Shown here: positions 1 through 6,800 of the stretch, piece by piece
Layout of the letters: each line of letters begins with the position of its first letter
How positions within the stretch are numbered: the first letter of the stretch is position 1
Assembly (NCBI GenBank): GCA_024710875.1
Contig: JANJTX010000163.1
Location: 1 to 39,285, forward strand
DNA: 39,285 bases
Reading direction: 5' to 3'
Origin: Anaerolineales bacterium
GTDB lineage: Bacteria; Chloroflexota; Anaerolineae; Anaerolineales; UBA11579
Program-made: the position numbers and the translations under genes
Notes under the pieces: generated by a model
Databases searched by the model: none
Seen by the model: the letters and a program-made list of their open reading frames with translations, nothing else
Told to the model about the DNA's origin: nothing

Positions 1-291
1 AAACTCGGCCAGCGCCTCTGTACGTACCAGCGCTGCCCGCAGGCGGGTCATTTCACCTTCGGCCATCTCTGGAAAGCGGTTGTACAGCCACGCCCCGACC
101 ACAAAATCCACCACGGCATCGCCCAAAAACTCGAGCCGTTCATTGTCTTCGATCGCTTCGGGGTGTTCGTTCAGGTAGGAGCGGTGGGTGAGCGCTCGGC
201 CCAGCAGCAGCTGGTTTTTGAAGGGCAGATTCAGCCGTGCGGCAAATTCCTGGGGCGTTTCCAGCGCCAGGTCTCCCTGATTGGCATCCAT
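1..291 (-). CDS. rnc: Ribonuclease III, N-terminal part (partial)
   Basis: The reading frame is open through the left window edge, so the C-terminal part, including the dsRNA-binding domain, is outside. The visible 97 residues contain the RNase III signature ERLEFLGDAVVD at about residues 52-63, with the acidic residues that bind catalytic magnesium, and an upstream LTHRSYLNE segment typical of the family. RNase III cleaves double-stranded RNA in rRNA and mRNA processing in the cytoplasm. The ATG at 291 is preceded by GGAGG with 7 nt spacing, which fixes the start. It lies downstream of fabF on the same strand, the fabF-rnc order common in bacteria, but 364 bp of repeat-containing DNA separates them. 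It is missing from the ORF track because it has no stop inside the window. Confidence 0.93.
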   Translation of the reverse strand, partial: MDANQGDLALETPQEFAARLNLPFKNQLLLGRALTHRSYLNEHPEAIEDNERLEFLGDAVVDFVVGAWLYNRFPEMAEGEMTRLRAALVRTEALAEF

Positions 292-655
292 CGTTCAGCC
301 TCCGGGGAACTCAGGGAGCGCCAGCCGCCCCACAAAGCGGGGGTCGGGAGGCTGGCGGCCCATCAGTTCAAAGTGGGATAACAGGCAGGTATTGTATCAG
401 AGCCGCCCCCTGGCGTGTCTTAAAGAATGGGGAAAGGCGGGGTTACAAATAGACAAGTAAACAAGTAAACAAGTAAACAAGTAAACAAGTAATACCCCCT
501 GATAGGTTGATTTTAAATCGCGAATCTACCTGCCTGCTCCCCCTGGGTACTTGCCTACCTGCTTCCCCCTTGATACCTGTGTACCTGATACTTGTCTACT
601 TGTGTACCTGTATACCCGCCCCCCTGTCTCCCTGTTTCCCTGTGTACCTGTATTC
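292..655. other. 364-bp non-coding gap between fabF and rnc
   Basis: No credible gene; the short plus-strand ORFs here are shadows of repeats. On the minus strand, the part next to rnc has a GC-rich stem, GCCAGCC (320-326) pairing with GGCTGGC (350-356), in the presumed rnc leader. A possible -10 (TACAAT, complement of 391-396) could give rnc its own promoter, but the best -35 (AAGACA, 416-421) has a 19-nt spacer, so this is weak. The rest is taken up by two octamer arrays listed separately. Confidence 0.6.
453..492. repeat. Five perfect tandem copies of an 8-bp unit
   Basis: The unit acaagtaa occurs five times head to tail without mismatch (453, 461, 469, 477, 485), preceded by a degenerate copy from about 447. 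Its reverse complement, TTACTTGT, is the same family as the degenerate TACCTGTN units at 560-660, so the two arrays form an inverted pair. It is not a CRISPR array, because there are no spacers. Confidence 0.95.
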
Positions 656-664
656 CTACTTATA
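529..664. repeat. Degenerate octamer array, inverted relative to the 453-492 array
   Basis: A run of near-octamer units reads tacctgtg, tacctga, tacttgtc, tacttgtg, tacctgta, then c-rich variants (tccctgtt, tccctgtg) and tacctgta again. The consensus is TAC[C/T]TGTN with period 8. The stretch tacttgtctacttgt (589-603) is complementary, at 14 of 15 positions, to 453-467, so the two arrays could fold into a long hairpin in RNA or a cruciform in DNA. The array ends inside the last codons of fabF (stop at 656). Confidence 0.8.
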
Positions 665-1888
665 CTCCCTCACCACCAACACGGCATTATGTCCGCCAAA
701 GCCAAAGGCGTTCGACATCGCCACTTTCACCGGCTTTTGGCGCGCCTCATTGGGCACATAGTCCAGGTCGCATTCCGGGTCGGGCGTGCGGTAGTTAATC
801 GTCGGCGGCACGACCCCGTCGCGAATCGCCTGCACGCACAGCAGCGTCTCCAGCGCCCCGGTGGCGCCCATCATGTGCCCGGTCATGGACTTGGTCGAAG
901 AAATCGCCAGCTTGTAGGCCTGCTCGCCAAAGGCCGCTTTTATCGCCGCCGTTTCAGATTTGTCATTCAGCGGCGTGGCCGTCCCATGCGCGCTGATGTA
1001 ATCCACCTCGTCCAGGTTGACCTTGGCCGTTTCCAGCGCCTGGCGCATCGCCTTCGCCCCGCCTAGCCCTTGCTCATGCGGGGCGGTGATGTGAAAGGCA
1101 TCTGCTGTCGAGGCATAGCCCGCCAGCTCGGCCAGAATCTCGGCCCCGCGCCCACGGGCGTGGCTCTCGGTTTCCAGCACCAGCAGGCCGCAGCCTTCGC
1201 CCACCACCAGCCCGTCGCGGTCCTTGTCAAACGGGGCTGGCGCGCCCTCGCCCGCGCCGCGCCGGGAGCACGCTCCCAGCCGGTCAAACGAAGACACGCC
1301 CACCGGTGAGATCGTACTTTCACTGGCTCCGGCAATCGCCACATCAATCATCCCGGCTCGCAACATCAGCCACGCCATGCCGATGCCATCCTGCCCCGAG
1401 GCGCAGGCCGAAGCCACGCTGAAGGCCGGCCCCTGTGGCCCGTGGTCAATCCCCACCAGGCCGGAAGCGCCATTCGACATCAGCATCGGAATCAGAAACG
1501 GGCTGACCTTGCGCGGCCCTTCTTGCAGCAGGTCGCGGTGGTTTTCCTCCAGCGAAGTCAGGCCGCCAATTGCCGAGGAAATCACCACCCCGATGCGCCC
1601 GGCATTGGCTTCCGTGACCGTCAGGCCGCTTTGTTTCAGGGCTTCCATCACGGCAATCGCGGCGAACAATTCATAGCGGTCGCGCCGCCGCACTTCCCGC
1701 GCCGGAATATACTCTTCAAAGTTGAGGTTCTTGACTTCAGCCGCCACCTTGACCAGAAAATCGGCTGAATCAAACAGCGTAATCGGCGCCACGCCGCTTA
1801 CCCCATTGCGAATGTTCTGCCAGGTTTCACTGACGTTATTGCCCACTGGCGATACTGCCCCCAGCCCGGTAATGACGACTTTTTCCAT
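656..1888 (-). CDS. fabF: Beta-ketoacyl-ACP synthase II
   Basis: This 410-residue enzyme condenses malonyl-ACP with acyl-ACP in the elongation steps of cytoplasmic type II fatty acid synthesis. The Cys-His-His triad of KAS I/II is visible: Cys162 in SVASACASGQDGIG, His301 in SAHGTATPLNDKSE and His338 in TGHMMGATGA. The length matches FabF, and the N-terminal VVITGLGAVSPVG is typical. The ATG at 1888 has an AAGGAG site with 6 nt spacing. It lies 23 nt after the stop of the PLP enzyme gene, so the two are probably co-transcribed. No acpP lies next to it, unlike many fab clusters. FabF and FabB share this fold, but length and motifs favour FabF. Confidence 0.95.
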   Translation of the reverse strand: MEKVVITGLGAVSPVGNNVSETWQNIRNGVSGVAPITLFDSADFLVKVAAEVKNLNFEEYIPAREVRRRDRYELFAAIAVMEALKQSGLTVTEANAGRIGVVISSAIGGLTSLEENHRDLLQEGPRKVSPFLIPMLMSNGASGLVGIDHGPQGPAFSVASACASGQDGIGMAWLMLRAGMIDVAIAGASESTISPVGVSSFDRLGACSRRGAGEGAPAPFDKDRDGLVVGEGCGLLVLETESHARGRGAEILAELAGYASTADAFHITAPHEQGLGGAKAMRQALETAKVNLDEVDYISAHGTATPLNDKSETAAIKAAFGEQAYKLAISSTKSMTGHMMGATGALETLLCVQAIRDGVVPPTINYRTPDPECDLDYVPNEARQKPVKVAMSNAFGFGGHNAVLVVREYK

Positions 1889-1911
1889 TTCGTTCTCCTT
1901 CTTGCTGCGCC

Positions 1912-3003
1912 TTAGTGCGCTTTCAGCCCGTGCCCGGTCAGTACCACTACCACCGGGTCACGCGCCTGCTCCAATATCAGTTCCAGGGCCTTCCACACAA
2001 TCGCCGAGGTTGGCTCTACATAAAACCCCAAACGCGCCAGATGGTCACGCCCTGGCAGGATGTCCTCTTCTTCCACCGCCAGAAAGTGAATCGGCTGGTT
2101 CTGGCCGAGGCGCAGCAGGGCATCGCCCCGCACCGGCGTCCGCACCCGCACGCCCTCGGCCAGCGTATCGCCTTCGGTCACAAAGCCCAGCCCGGCCGCT
2201 CCGCGCTGGGTCAGCGCCCACAATGGTGCGCAGGCCATCGCCTGCACCCCCACCAGAGCCGGTACGGCGGCCGTCATACCGGCCGCTTGCAATGCATTAA
2301 AACCATACGCCAGACCGAGCAGCAAGCTGCCATGCCCGGCCGGAGCGATTACCGCCCCCGGCGCCTGCCCGAGTTGTTCGGTTACCTCGTAAGCCAGGGT
2401 CGCCAGCCCGGCCAGCCCGTGCGGCAGGTAGGCGTGGCTGGCGTAGGCCGCCCCCGCCTCCACCGCCCGCTGGGCGGCCTTGGCCGCCTCGGAGCGCGGC
2501 CCCATAATGCGCACGATTTCCGCCCCGTAGCGTTCAATCTGCGCCCGCTTGGGGCCGGCGGCATAGTCTGGCACGAACACCCGCCCGCGCAGCCCGGCCC
2601 GCGCCGCATAGGCCGCAAACGAGGCCCCGGCATTGCCGGAGGAATCTTCCACTGCTTCGCTCACCCCGCTTGCCAGCAGGTGGCTCATCTCCACCGCCGT
2701 CAGCCGGTCTTTGAATGAGCCGGTCGGGTTCTGCCCCTCGACTTTGAAATACACCCTGCGCCCGCCGACCTCGGCCGCCACCAGCGGCGTGTTGCCCTCG
2801 CCCAGCGTCACTTGCGGCGCGCCTTCTGGCAGCCCAAACGAATGCCGGTAACGCCAGATGCCCGGCGCGCCAGCATCCACCGCCTGTGGGTCATAGGTCA
2901 GCCCGGGCGCGGCCACATCGAATACGCCGTTGCAGGTCGGGCAGCGGTGGGCGAATTCTTGCGGCAGGCCGCGGCCGCAGTTGGTGCAGGCGTAAGCCGT
3001 CAT
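1912..3003 (-). CDS. Threonine-synthase-like PLP-dependent enzyme with N-terminal zinc ribbon
   Basis: This 363-residue fold-type II PLP enzyme has the PLP lysine in NPTGSFKDR, a phosphate-binding loop EDSSGNAGAS and the early EGNTPL motif of threonine synthases. The first 30 residues form a Cys4 zinc-ribbon (CTNC...CPTC), as in a subset of ThrC-like proteins of Chloroflexota and archaea. Threonine synthase converts O-phosphohomoserine to threonine, but the substrate cannot be proven here; other beta-replacing or eliminating PLP enzymes share these motifs. The ORF track starts 24 residues upstream, but the ATG at 3003 overlaps the moaDE stop as ATGA and is preceded by GAGG, so I start there. 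It is sandwiched between molybdopterin and fatty-acid genes with no other threonine gene nearby. Confidence 0.85.
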   Translation of the reverse strand: MTAYACTNCGRGLPQEFAHRCPTCNGVFDVAAPGLTYDPQAVDAGAPGIWRYRHSFGLPEGAPQVTLGEGNTPLVAAEVGGRRVYFKVEGQNPTGSFKDRLTAVEMSHLLASGVSEAVEDSSGNAGASFAAYAARAGLRGRVFVPDYAAGPKRAQIERYGAEIVRIMGPRSEAAKAAQRAVEAGAAYASHAYLPHGLAGLATLAYEVTEQLGQAPGAVIAPAGHGSLLLGLAYGFNALQAAGMTAAVPALVGVQAMACAPLWALTQRGAAGLGFVTEGDTLAEGVRVRTPVRGDALLRLGQNQPIHFLAVEEEDILPGRDHLARLGFYVEPTSAIVWKALELILEQARDPVVVVLTGHGLKAH

Positions 3004-3710
3004 CGGTCCTCGGCGGTCGGGATGTACCCGCCTTCGACCCATTCGGCGCCGTCCGGCCCGACTTCTTTCTTCCACACCGGCACGATTTCTTTCAGCCGGT
3101 CGATTCCATACCGCGCCGCCTCAAACACGCCGGTGTCGCGGTGCCCCGCCGAGCAGGCAATCAGGACGGTGGGCGTGCCTGGCAGCAGCCGCCCGACCCG
3201 CTGCACAATGGCAATGCCTTCCACGCTCGGCCACTGCGCCCGGATTTCCTGCGCCACCTGTTTCATCTTGGCTTCGGCCATCGGGGCATAGGCTTCGTAG
3301 TCCAGGTGGGCGGTGGTGTGGCCGGCGCCGCGCGCCGTTTCGGCCCGCACCATGCCGCTGAAAAAACAGGCCGCCCCGGTACTCGGCAGGGTGATGGCCG
3401 CCAGCAGTTCGTTCATGTCCAGTTCGTCTTCCGTAATCCGAAAAATTTCCGGCCAGCCGCTGCCGCCGCTCACCGGCGGGAACAGGGCGATTTCCGCCCC
3501 GGCCGGGATGATTTCCTCGTCAAAAGCGTATTCCTTGTTTATCGCCACCAGAATCGTCGCCCCCGCCAGGGCCGGATATTGCTCGCCCAGCCAGCCCTTA
3601 AACGCCGCCACCGTCAGCCCCTCCGGCAGGGTCGCCGCCGCTTCCTTCGCCCCGACCTTATCCCGCAGCGTCGCAAAAAACAACAACTTCACCGCATTGC
3701 CTTCACTCAT
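3000..3710 (-). CDS. MoaD-MoaE fusion, both subunits of molybdopterin synthase
   Basis: The 236-residue protein joins the two molybdopterin synthase subunits, which add two sulfurs to cyclic pyranopterin monophosphate. Residues 1-83 are the ubiquitin-like MoaD sulfur carrier and end in PPVSGG (Gly82-Gly83), normally a free, thiocarboxylated C-terminus. The chain instead continues SGWPEIF into MoaE, which has the YEAY segment, the QRVGRL region and the active-site lysines in RLKEIVPVWKKE. Mycobacterium MoaX is a known precedent and is cleaved after Gly-Gly. Cleavage here is inferred. The start at 3710 has an AAGGAT site about 9 nt upstream. The stop overlaps the next gene by 4 nt, and moaC lies upstream on the same strand. 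Confidence 0.93.
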   Translation of the reverse strand: MSEGNAVKLLFFATLRDKVGAKEAAATLPEGLTVAAFKGWLGEQYPALAGATILVAINKEYAFDEEIIPAGAEIALFPPVSGGSGWPEIFRITEDELDMNELLAAITLPSTGAACFFSGMVRAETARGAGHTTAHLDYEAYAPMAEAKMKQVAQEIRAQWPSVEGIAIVQRVGRLLPGTPTVLIACSAGHRDTGVFEAARYGIDRLKEIVPVWKKEVGPDGAEWVEGGYIPTAEDR

Positions 3711-3856
3711 CTCAACCGATCCTTTGTAGCGGAGGCCCTTGTGGCCGCCCTGCTTGTCATTGCGAGGCCCTCCGGGCCGAAACTATCCTTTATTTACTAA
3801 TCCTAAGATTTTCTCCGCGTCTCTGTGCCTCTGTGGTTAAATCGTTAGAGTTCAAC
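3711..3856. repeat. Intergenic repeat cluster between moaC and moaDE
   Basis: This 146-bp gap holds two recognisable low-complexity elements. One, at 3757-3783, begins gtcattgcgagg and contains the hairpin GGCCC-TCC-GGGCC. The other, at 3812-3840, is a period-8 run (ctccgcgt, ctctgtgc, ctctgtgg). Neither has coding potential. Similar strings recur between genes in many environmental bacteria (general knowledge, not searched here). Confidence 0.65.
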
Positions 3857-4345
3857 TCACTCATTGCGCACATCCCCGCTCTGCCCGCCGGTCTTCTCCA
3901 CCAGCCGGATATTCTCAATCCGCATCGTCTTCTCGGCCGCCTTGGCCATGTCATAAATCGTCAGCGCCGCCACGCTTACCGCCGTCAGCGCCTCCATCTC
4001 CACCCCCGTCTGACCGCTGGTCTTGGCCGTGGCGGTAATGCGCACCCCCGGCAGAGCGTTATCCAGTTCGAACTCCACCGCCACATGCTGCAAGGGCAGG
4101 GCGTGGCAAAACGGAATCAACTCCGCGGTGCGCTTGGCCGCCGCGATCCCGGCCACCTGCGCCACCGTCAGCACATCGCCCTTTTTCAGCGCCCCCGCCC
4201 GAATCAAGGCCAGCGTCTCCGGCCGCATGTGGACCTCGCCTTTGGCGGTCGCCGTGCGGGCGGTCTCCGGCTTGCCGCCCACATCCACCATGCGCGCCTT
4301 GCCGTGTGCATCAATATGAGAAAGAGTCGGTTTTTCGTCAGCCAT
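3857..4345 (-). CDS. moaC: Cyclic pyranopterin monophosphate synthase
   Basis: MoaC rearranges the 3',8-cyclo-GTP made by MoaA into cyclic pyranopterin monophosphate, the substrate for the MoaDE protein encoded next. The 162 residues match the family length. Diagnostic motifs are [21 protein letters not shown] and IYDMAKA, including the residues of the substrate pocket at the hexamer interface; the N-terminal [14 protein letters not shown] segment is also typical. The start ATG at 4345 lies exactly 6 nt after a perfect TATAAT, so the mRNA may begin at the start codon; no Shine-Dalgarno fits. No moaA is in the window. Confidence 0.96.
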   Translation of the reverse strand: MADEKPTLSHIDAHGKARMVDVGGKPETARTATAKGEVHMRPETLALIRAGALKKGDVLTVAQVAGIAAAKRTAELIPFCHALPLQHVAVEFELDNALPGVRITATAKTSGQTGVEMEALTAVSVAALTIYDMAKAAEKTMRIENIRLVEKTGGQSGDVRNE

Positions 4346-4365
4346 GCCGGAATTATACAGGCAAG
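4342..4365. repeat. Left 24-bp direct repeat flanking the AT-rich island
   Basis: The sequence containing CGGAATTATACAGGCAAG, preceded by CCATGC, is repeated at 5865-5888 with one mismatch (23/24). This copy covers the moaC start codon and -10 box. Between the copies lies AT-rich DNA with a single broken gene, unlike the GC-rich surroundings. Confidence 0.95.
4352..4357 (-). promoter_or_regulatory. -10 box of moaC, probably leaderless
   Basis: The minus strand reads TATAAT, then TCCGGC, then the moaC ATG. With six bases between the -10 and the ATG, the predicted first transcribed base is the A of the start codon. A poor -35 (TTATAG) lies 17 nt upstream. The same box is duplicated at 5875-5880. 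Confidence 0.65.
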
Positions 4366-4490
4366 GCGGCTATCCTATAAATGGTCGTGCTGAAAGGCCG
4401 TCACCAAATAGACAGCGGTCAGAAAAAACGCTAAATGAAATTTACGAATTGATTCTATGAGTTAGGTGTGAATAAGTGATGGGGACCGCA

Positions 4491-4742
4491 TCAATCTTGG
4501 CCCCATGCAATATCAAAACCTACAATTTCGCCAACTACTTCAGTCTCATTGGTTTGGATTGAAGTAATTGCCAAGAAGTGAAATGCTCCTGATGAATATG
4601 TACTTACAAACCAATTTCCATCAAAAGAAACCGAAGCATCGTATTGAGTATAGAATGTATCGCTAGTAACCCCTAGACTTTGCATAATTTGTAAAATTGG
4701 CTGTTCCCACAATATCTCCATACTCTGAGCATCAATTATGTA
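4491..4742 (-). pseudogene. In-frame C-terminal continuation of the interrupted lipoprotein gene
   Basis: Directly after the TGA at 4745-4743 the same frame stays open for another 83 codons, beginning YIIDAQSMEILW and ending FDIAWGQD, with a stop at 4493-4491. The ORF track shows only the part from the internal ATG at 4721. The continuation has the same AT-rich base use and the beta-strand-like, aromatic-rich texture (SFDGNWFVSTY) of the upstream part. It reads as the last blades of the same propeller-like protein, cut off by a single TGA (for example a TGG to TGA change) or reached by readthrough. No ribosome site is evident before the internal ATG. Confidence 0.75.
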
Positions 4743-5753
4743 TCAATGGCTTGGTTCATTATCTTCGTGTCCAAAGACCAGAACCCTTCCTTCATCATCT
4801 AGCCACTGTAGGCCATCTCTGTGTGACTCCAGGCCACAACAAAGTGGAGCATCAAATTTTACTGGCAGTTTCAAAACATCCCGACTTTCATTAATTAAAA
4901 ATATGTCCAAATTCCCATCCACCATTAGCAGTGATTCACCTGAGGGCGAAAAAGCCCACTCCAACATCTCCATTGACTCTGTATCGTCATCGGTTGTGAT
5001 TAACTCAATTCCTCTTGAGGAAACTCTAAAATTGCTATTAAGTTTGTCGGTGCACAATATTATCAAGTCCTCTGTTGCCTGGATACGATTACATCCGCCG
5101 CTTCCTTGCCAATTTGAATGTGCGGTTAGGTCCAGAATGACATAGTGATCATTGCCAAGGTTGCTCGAAACAATTATCTGAGATTGATTGGCTCCCCATC
5201 TAATCCTCACGTCTTCAGGGAGAAGGATTTCGCCTAACCAATCAGATGTATCCTCCCAAATACAAACAGGCCCTTGAAGGTTTAAGTTCGAAATCCACAA
5301 TTTGATTGATGTATTAACTGTGAGATAAGCTAGGAAATTGCCATTTATAGGGAATAAGACCGCAATAGCGTCTTTTGGATATTCAATGTCCGAAATTTCA
5401 TGTGGAGGCGCTATTTGATTGTTAGGAAACTGCAAATCAGGTGAAATTGCTAAGAATGTTGCCGGTTCAAGAATTGGTGACCAGAGATATAGATTCTGTG
5501 CTGTTATTTGTGCAGTCTTAAATAATAGATCCTCTATGCCTTCGTCAGTCGTTCGGCAATTTTCGTCATTCTGATTATCTTCAGGGATTGATATCGGCTG
5601 CAAAATGGCTGATGAACCTGCGTCTGATGGAGCAACATTGGTAGCAGTTAGCTGCTCATCACTATGCACTGGCATGCTTGTTGAGGGCTGCGCTATGCAG
5701 CTCCATAGAATCAATGCACACATACTTGCGATGAGAGGATTCAAGTTTTTCAT
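4743..5753 (-). CDS. Putative lipoprotein with propeller-like repeats, ended early by TGA
   Basis: I do not recognise a family. The protein starts MKNLNPLIASM, has a hydrophobic stretch and a lipobox LWSC, so it is probably cleaved and lipidated at that cysteine and exported. A low-complexity Ser/Thr/Asp/Asn linker follows. The remainder shows repeated short hydrophobic strands with aromatic and Asp/Asn turns (WISNLNL, WAFSPSGESLLMVDGNLDIF), like TolB or WD40-type propellers; this is an inference. The ORF track starts at a GTG at 5765, but the ATG at 5753 gives a cleaner signal peptide. The gene is strikingly AT-rich compared with all its neighbours and lies between 24-bp direct repeats, suggesting acquisition from elsewhere. 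The frame continues past its TGA. Confidence 0.65.
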   Translation of the reverse strand: MKNLNPLIASMCALILWSCIAQPSTSMPVHSDEQLTATNVAPSDAGSSAILQPISIPEDNQNDENCRTTDEGIEDLLFKTAQITAQNLYLWSPILEPATFLAISPDLQFPNNQIAPPHEISDIEYPKDAIAVLFPINGNFLAYLTVNTSIKLWISNLNLQGPVCIWEDTSDWLGEILLPEDVRIRWGANQSQIIVSSNLGNDHYVILDLTAHSNWQGSGGCNRIQATEDLIILCTDKLNSNFRVSSRGIELITTDDDTESMEMLEWAFSPSGESLLMVDGNLDIFLINESRDVLKLPVKFDAPLCCGLESHRDGLQWLDDEGRVLVFGHEDNEPSH

Positions 5754-5781
5754 ATTCCAACTCACAAGACTAAGACCAATT

Positions 5782-5801
5782 TGTGCCTCTAAGTAGGCAC
5801 A
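5782..5801. other. Small hairpin upstream of the lipoprotein gene
   Basis: TGTGCCT (5782-5788) and AGGCACA (5795-5801) form a perfect 7-bp stem with a 6-nt loop, about 29 bp upstream of the lipoprotein ATG on the minus strand. It could be a leader hairpin or an operator. Confidence 0.5.
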
Positions 5802-5864
5802 TTGAGTTTACGAATTTCATCATCATCCTCGTATGCGCTGATTACCCGCTAGCACTTTCGCACT

Positions 5865-5888
5865 CCATGTCGGAATTATACAGGCAAG
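5865..5888. repeat. Right 24-bp direct repeat flanking the AT-rich island
   Basis: Matches 4342-4365 at 23 of 24 positions. On the minus strand it reproduces TATAAT-N6-ATG, but the ATG opens only an 8-codon frame (MECESASG) before TAA. It therefore looks like a copy of the moaC promoter and start codon without the gene. Confidence 0.95.
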
Positions 5889-6052
5889 CCTACCTTGCTA
5901 CGATTGCATCAACTTTTCTTTGCGTACTTTGCGTGGCTATCTTTATCGCCCACTTTGCGTGAGCCGCTTTTCCCCTGCCATTTCTCATTTGCAATTTGCG
6001 CCCCGTATTCACGCCCCCTTGCCAATTTCCAATTACCAATTACCATTTCAAC
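5889..6052. repeat. Period-7 to 9 degenerate repeats upstream of yggS
   Basis: Three low-complexity families sit side by side. The first is ctttgcgt-type units at 5918-5934 and 5953-5960. The second is catttctcatttgcaatttg at 5979-5998. The third is a clean period-7 run at 6022-6048 (ccaattt, ccaatta, ccaatta, ccattt). The last ends only 4 nt before the yggS ATG. The gap has no gene and no clear promoter. Confidence 0.75.
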
Positions 6053-6757
6053 ATGCCCCCCGACTCCCCCCTCGCCGCCCGCTACGCCGCCCTGCAACAG
6101 CGCATCGCCGCTGCCGCCGAGCGCGCCAGCCGTGACCCGGCCGCCATCACCCTCATTGCCGTCAGCAAAGGCCAGCCGGTAGAGGCCATCCGCGCTCTCT
6201 ACGCCCTCGGCCAGCGTGACTTCGGCGAAAGTCGCCCGGAGCAACTGCCGCCGCGCGCCGCCCAACTGCCGGACTGCCCGGATATCCGCTGGCATCTCAT
6301 CGGCCCCGTCCAGAGCCGAAAAATCCCGCTGCTCCTGCCGCACACCCACCTGCTGCACTCGCTCGACCGCCCCGCTCTCGCCCAAAAACTGAACACCGCA
6401 GCCGCGGGCCGCCTGCCCGTCCTTCTGCAATTCAACGTCAGCGGCGAGGCCGCCAAATCCGGCTGGCCGGCCCACGACGAAACCCGCTGGCCGGACCTGT
6501 GGCGGGAAATCGAACCATTGCTGGCCCTGCCGAATCTGGACGTGCGCGGCCTGATGACCCTCGCCCCCTACGCCGAAGACCCCGAAGCCGCCCGGCCGCA
6601 CTTCCAGCGCCTCGCCCGTTTGCAGGCCGCTCTGCGCCAGCGTTTTCCCTCCGCCGAGTGGGGCAGCGTCAGCGCCGGCATGTCCGGCGATTTCGAAGTC
6701 GCCATCGAGGAAGGCGCCACCCATGTGCGCGTCGGCACGGCTCTTTTTTCGCCCTGA
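6053..6757 (+). CDS. YggS/PLPBP-family pyridoxal phosphate homeostasis protein
   Basis: This 234-residue single-domain PLP-binding protein has the family elements: the PLP lysine in LIAVSKGQP, DFGESRPEQL (usually FGEN), WHLIGPVQSRK, LMTLAPY and SAGMSGDFEVAIEEGATHVRVGTALF. YggS proteins have no known catalytic turnover and buffer PLP and amino-acid pools in the cytoplasm. The ORF track starts 19 residues upstream inside the period-7 repeats; the ATG at 6053 matches the usual YggS N-terminus. No Shine-Dalgarno is visible. It is followed by yggT and a yggU-type gene, a grouping seen in many bacteria, often near division genes. Confidence 0.92.
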   Translation: MPPDSPLAARYAALQQRIAAAAERASRDPAAITLIAVSKGQPVEAIRALYALGQRDFGESRPEQLPPRAAQLPDCPDIRWHLIGPVQSRKIPLLLPHTHLLHSLDRPALAQKLNTAAAGRLPVLLQFNVSGEAAKSGWPAHDETRWPDLWREIEPLLALPNLDVRGLMTLAPYAEDPEAARPHFQRLARLQAALRQRFPSAEWGSVSAGMSGDFEVAIEEGATHVRVGTALFSP

Positions 6758-6788
6758 AATTGAAACGCGAGCCCCAAACAGGGTGGGT

Positions 6789-6794
6789 TATACT
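6789..6794 (+). promoter_or_regulatory. -10 box of yggT, probably leaderless
   Basis: TATACT is followed by six bases and the yggT ATG at 6801, the same geometry as upstream of moaC. No good -35 is present at 16-18 nt. Confidence 0.45.
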
Positions 6795-6800
6795 TGCCCT

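Noticed and set aside
453-492. Possible CRISPR array
   Set aside because: Units are 8 bp and contiguous, with no spacers; no cas genes in the window.
4743-4745. TGA as selenocysteine codon
   Set aside because: No SECIS-like hairpin follows, no selenoprotein family is recognised, and the surrounding protein is not redox-like.
4435-5822. Possible terminal inverted repeats (ATGAAATT near both ends of the AT-rich island)
   Set aside because: Only 8 bp match and both lie in AT-rich DNA, so chance is likely; the 24-bp direct repeats are the stronger boundary.
5909-6724. 271-codon minus-strand ORF opposite yggS
   Set aside because: Overlaps a clear YggS gene and the upstream repeats; Gly/Ala-rich shadow composition.
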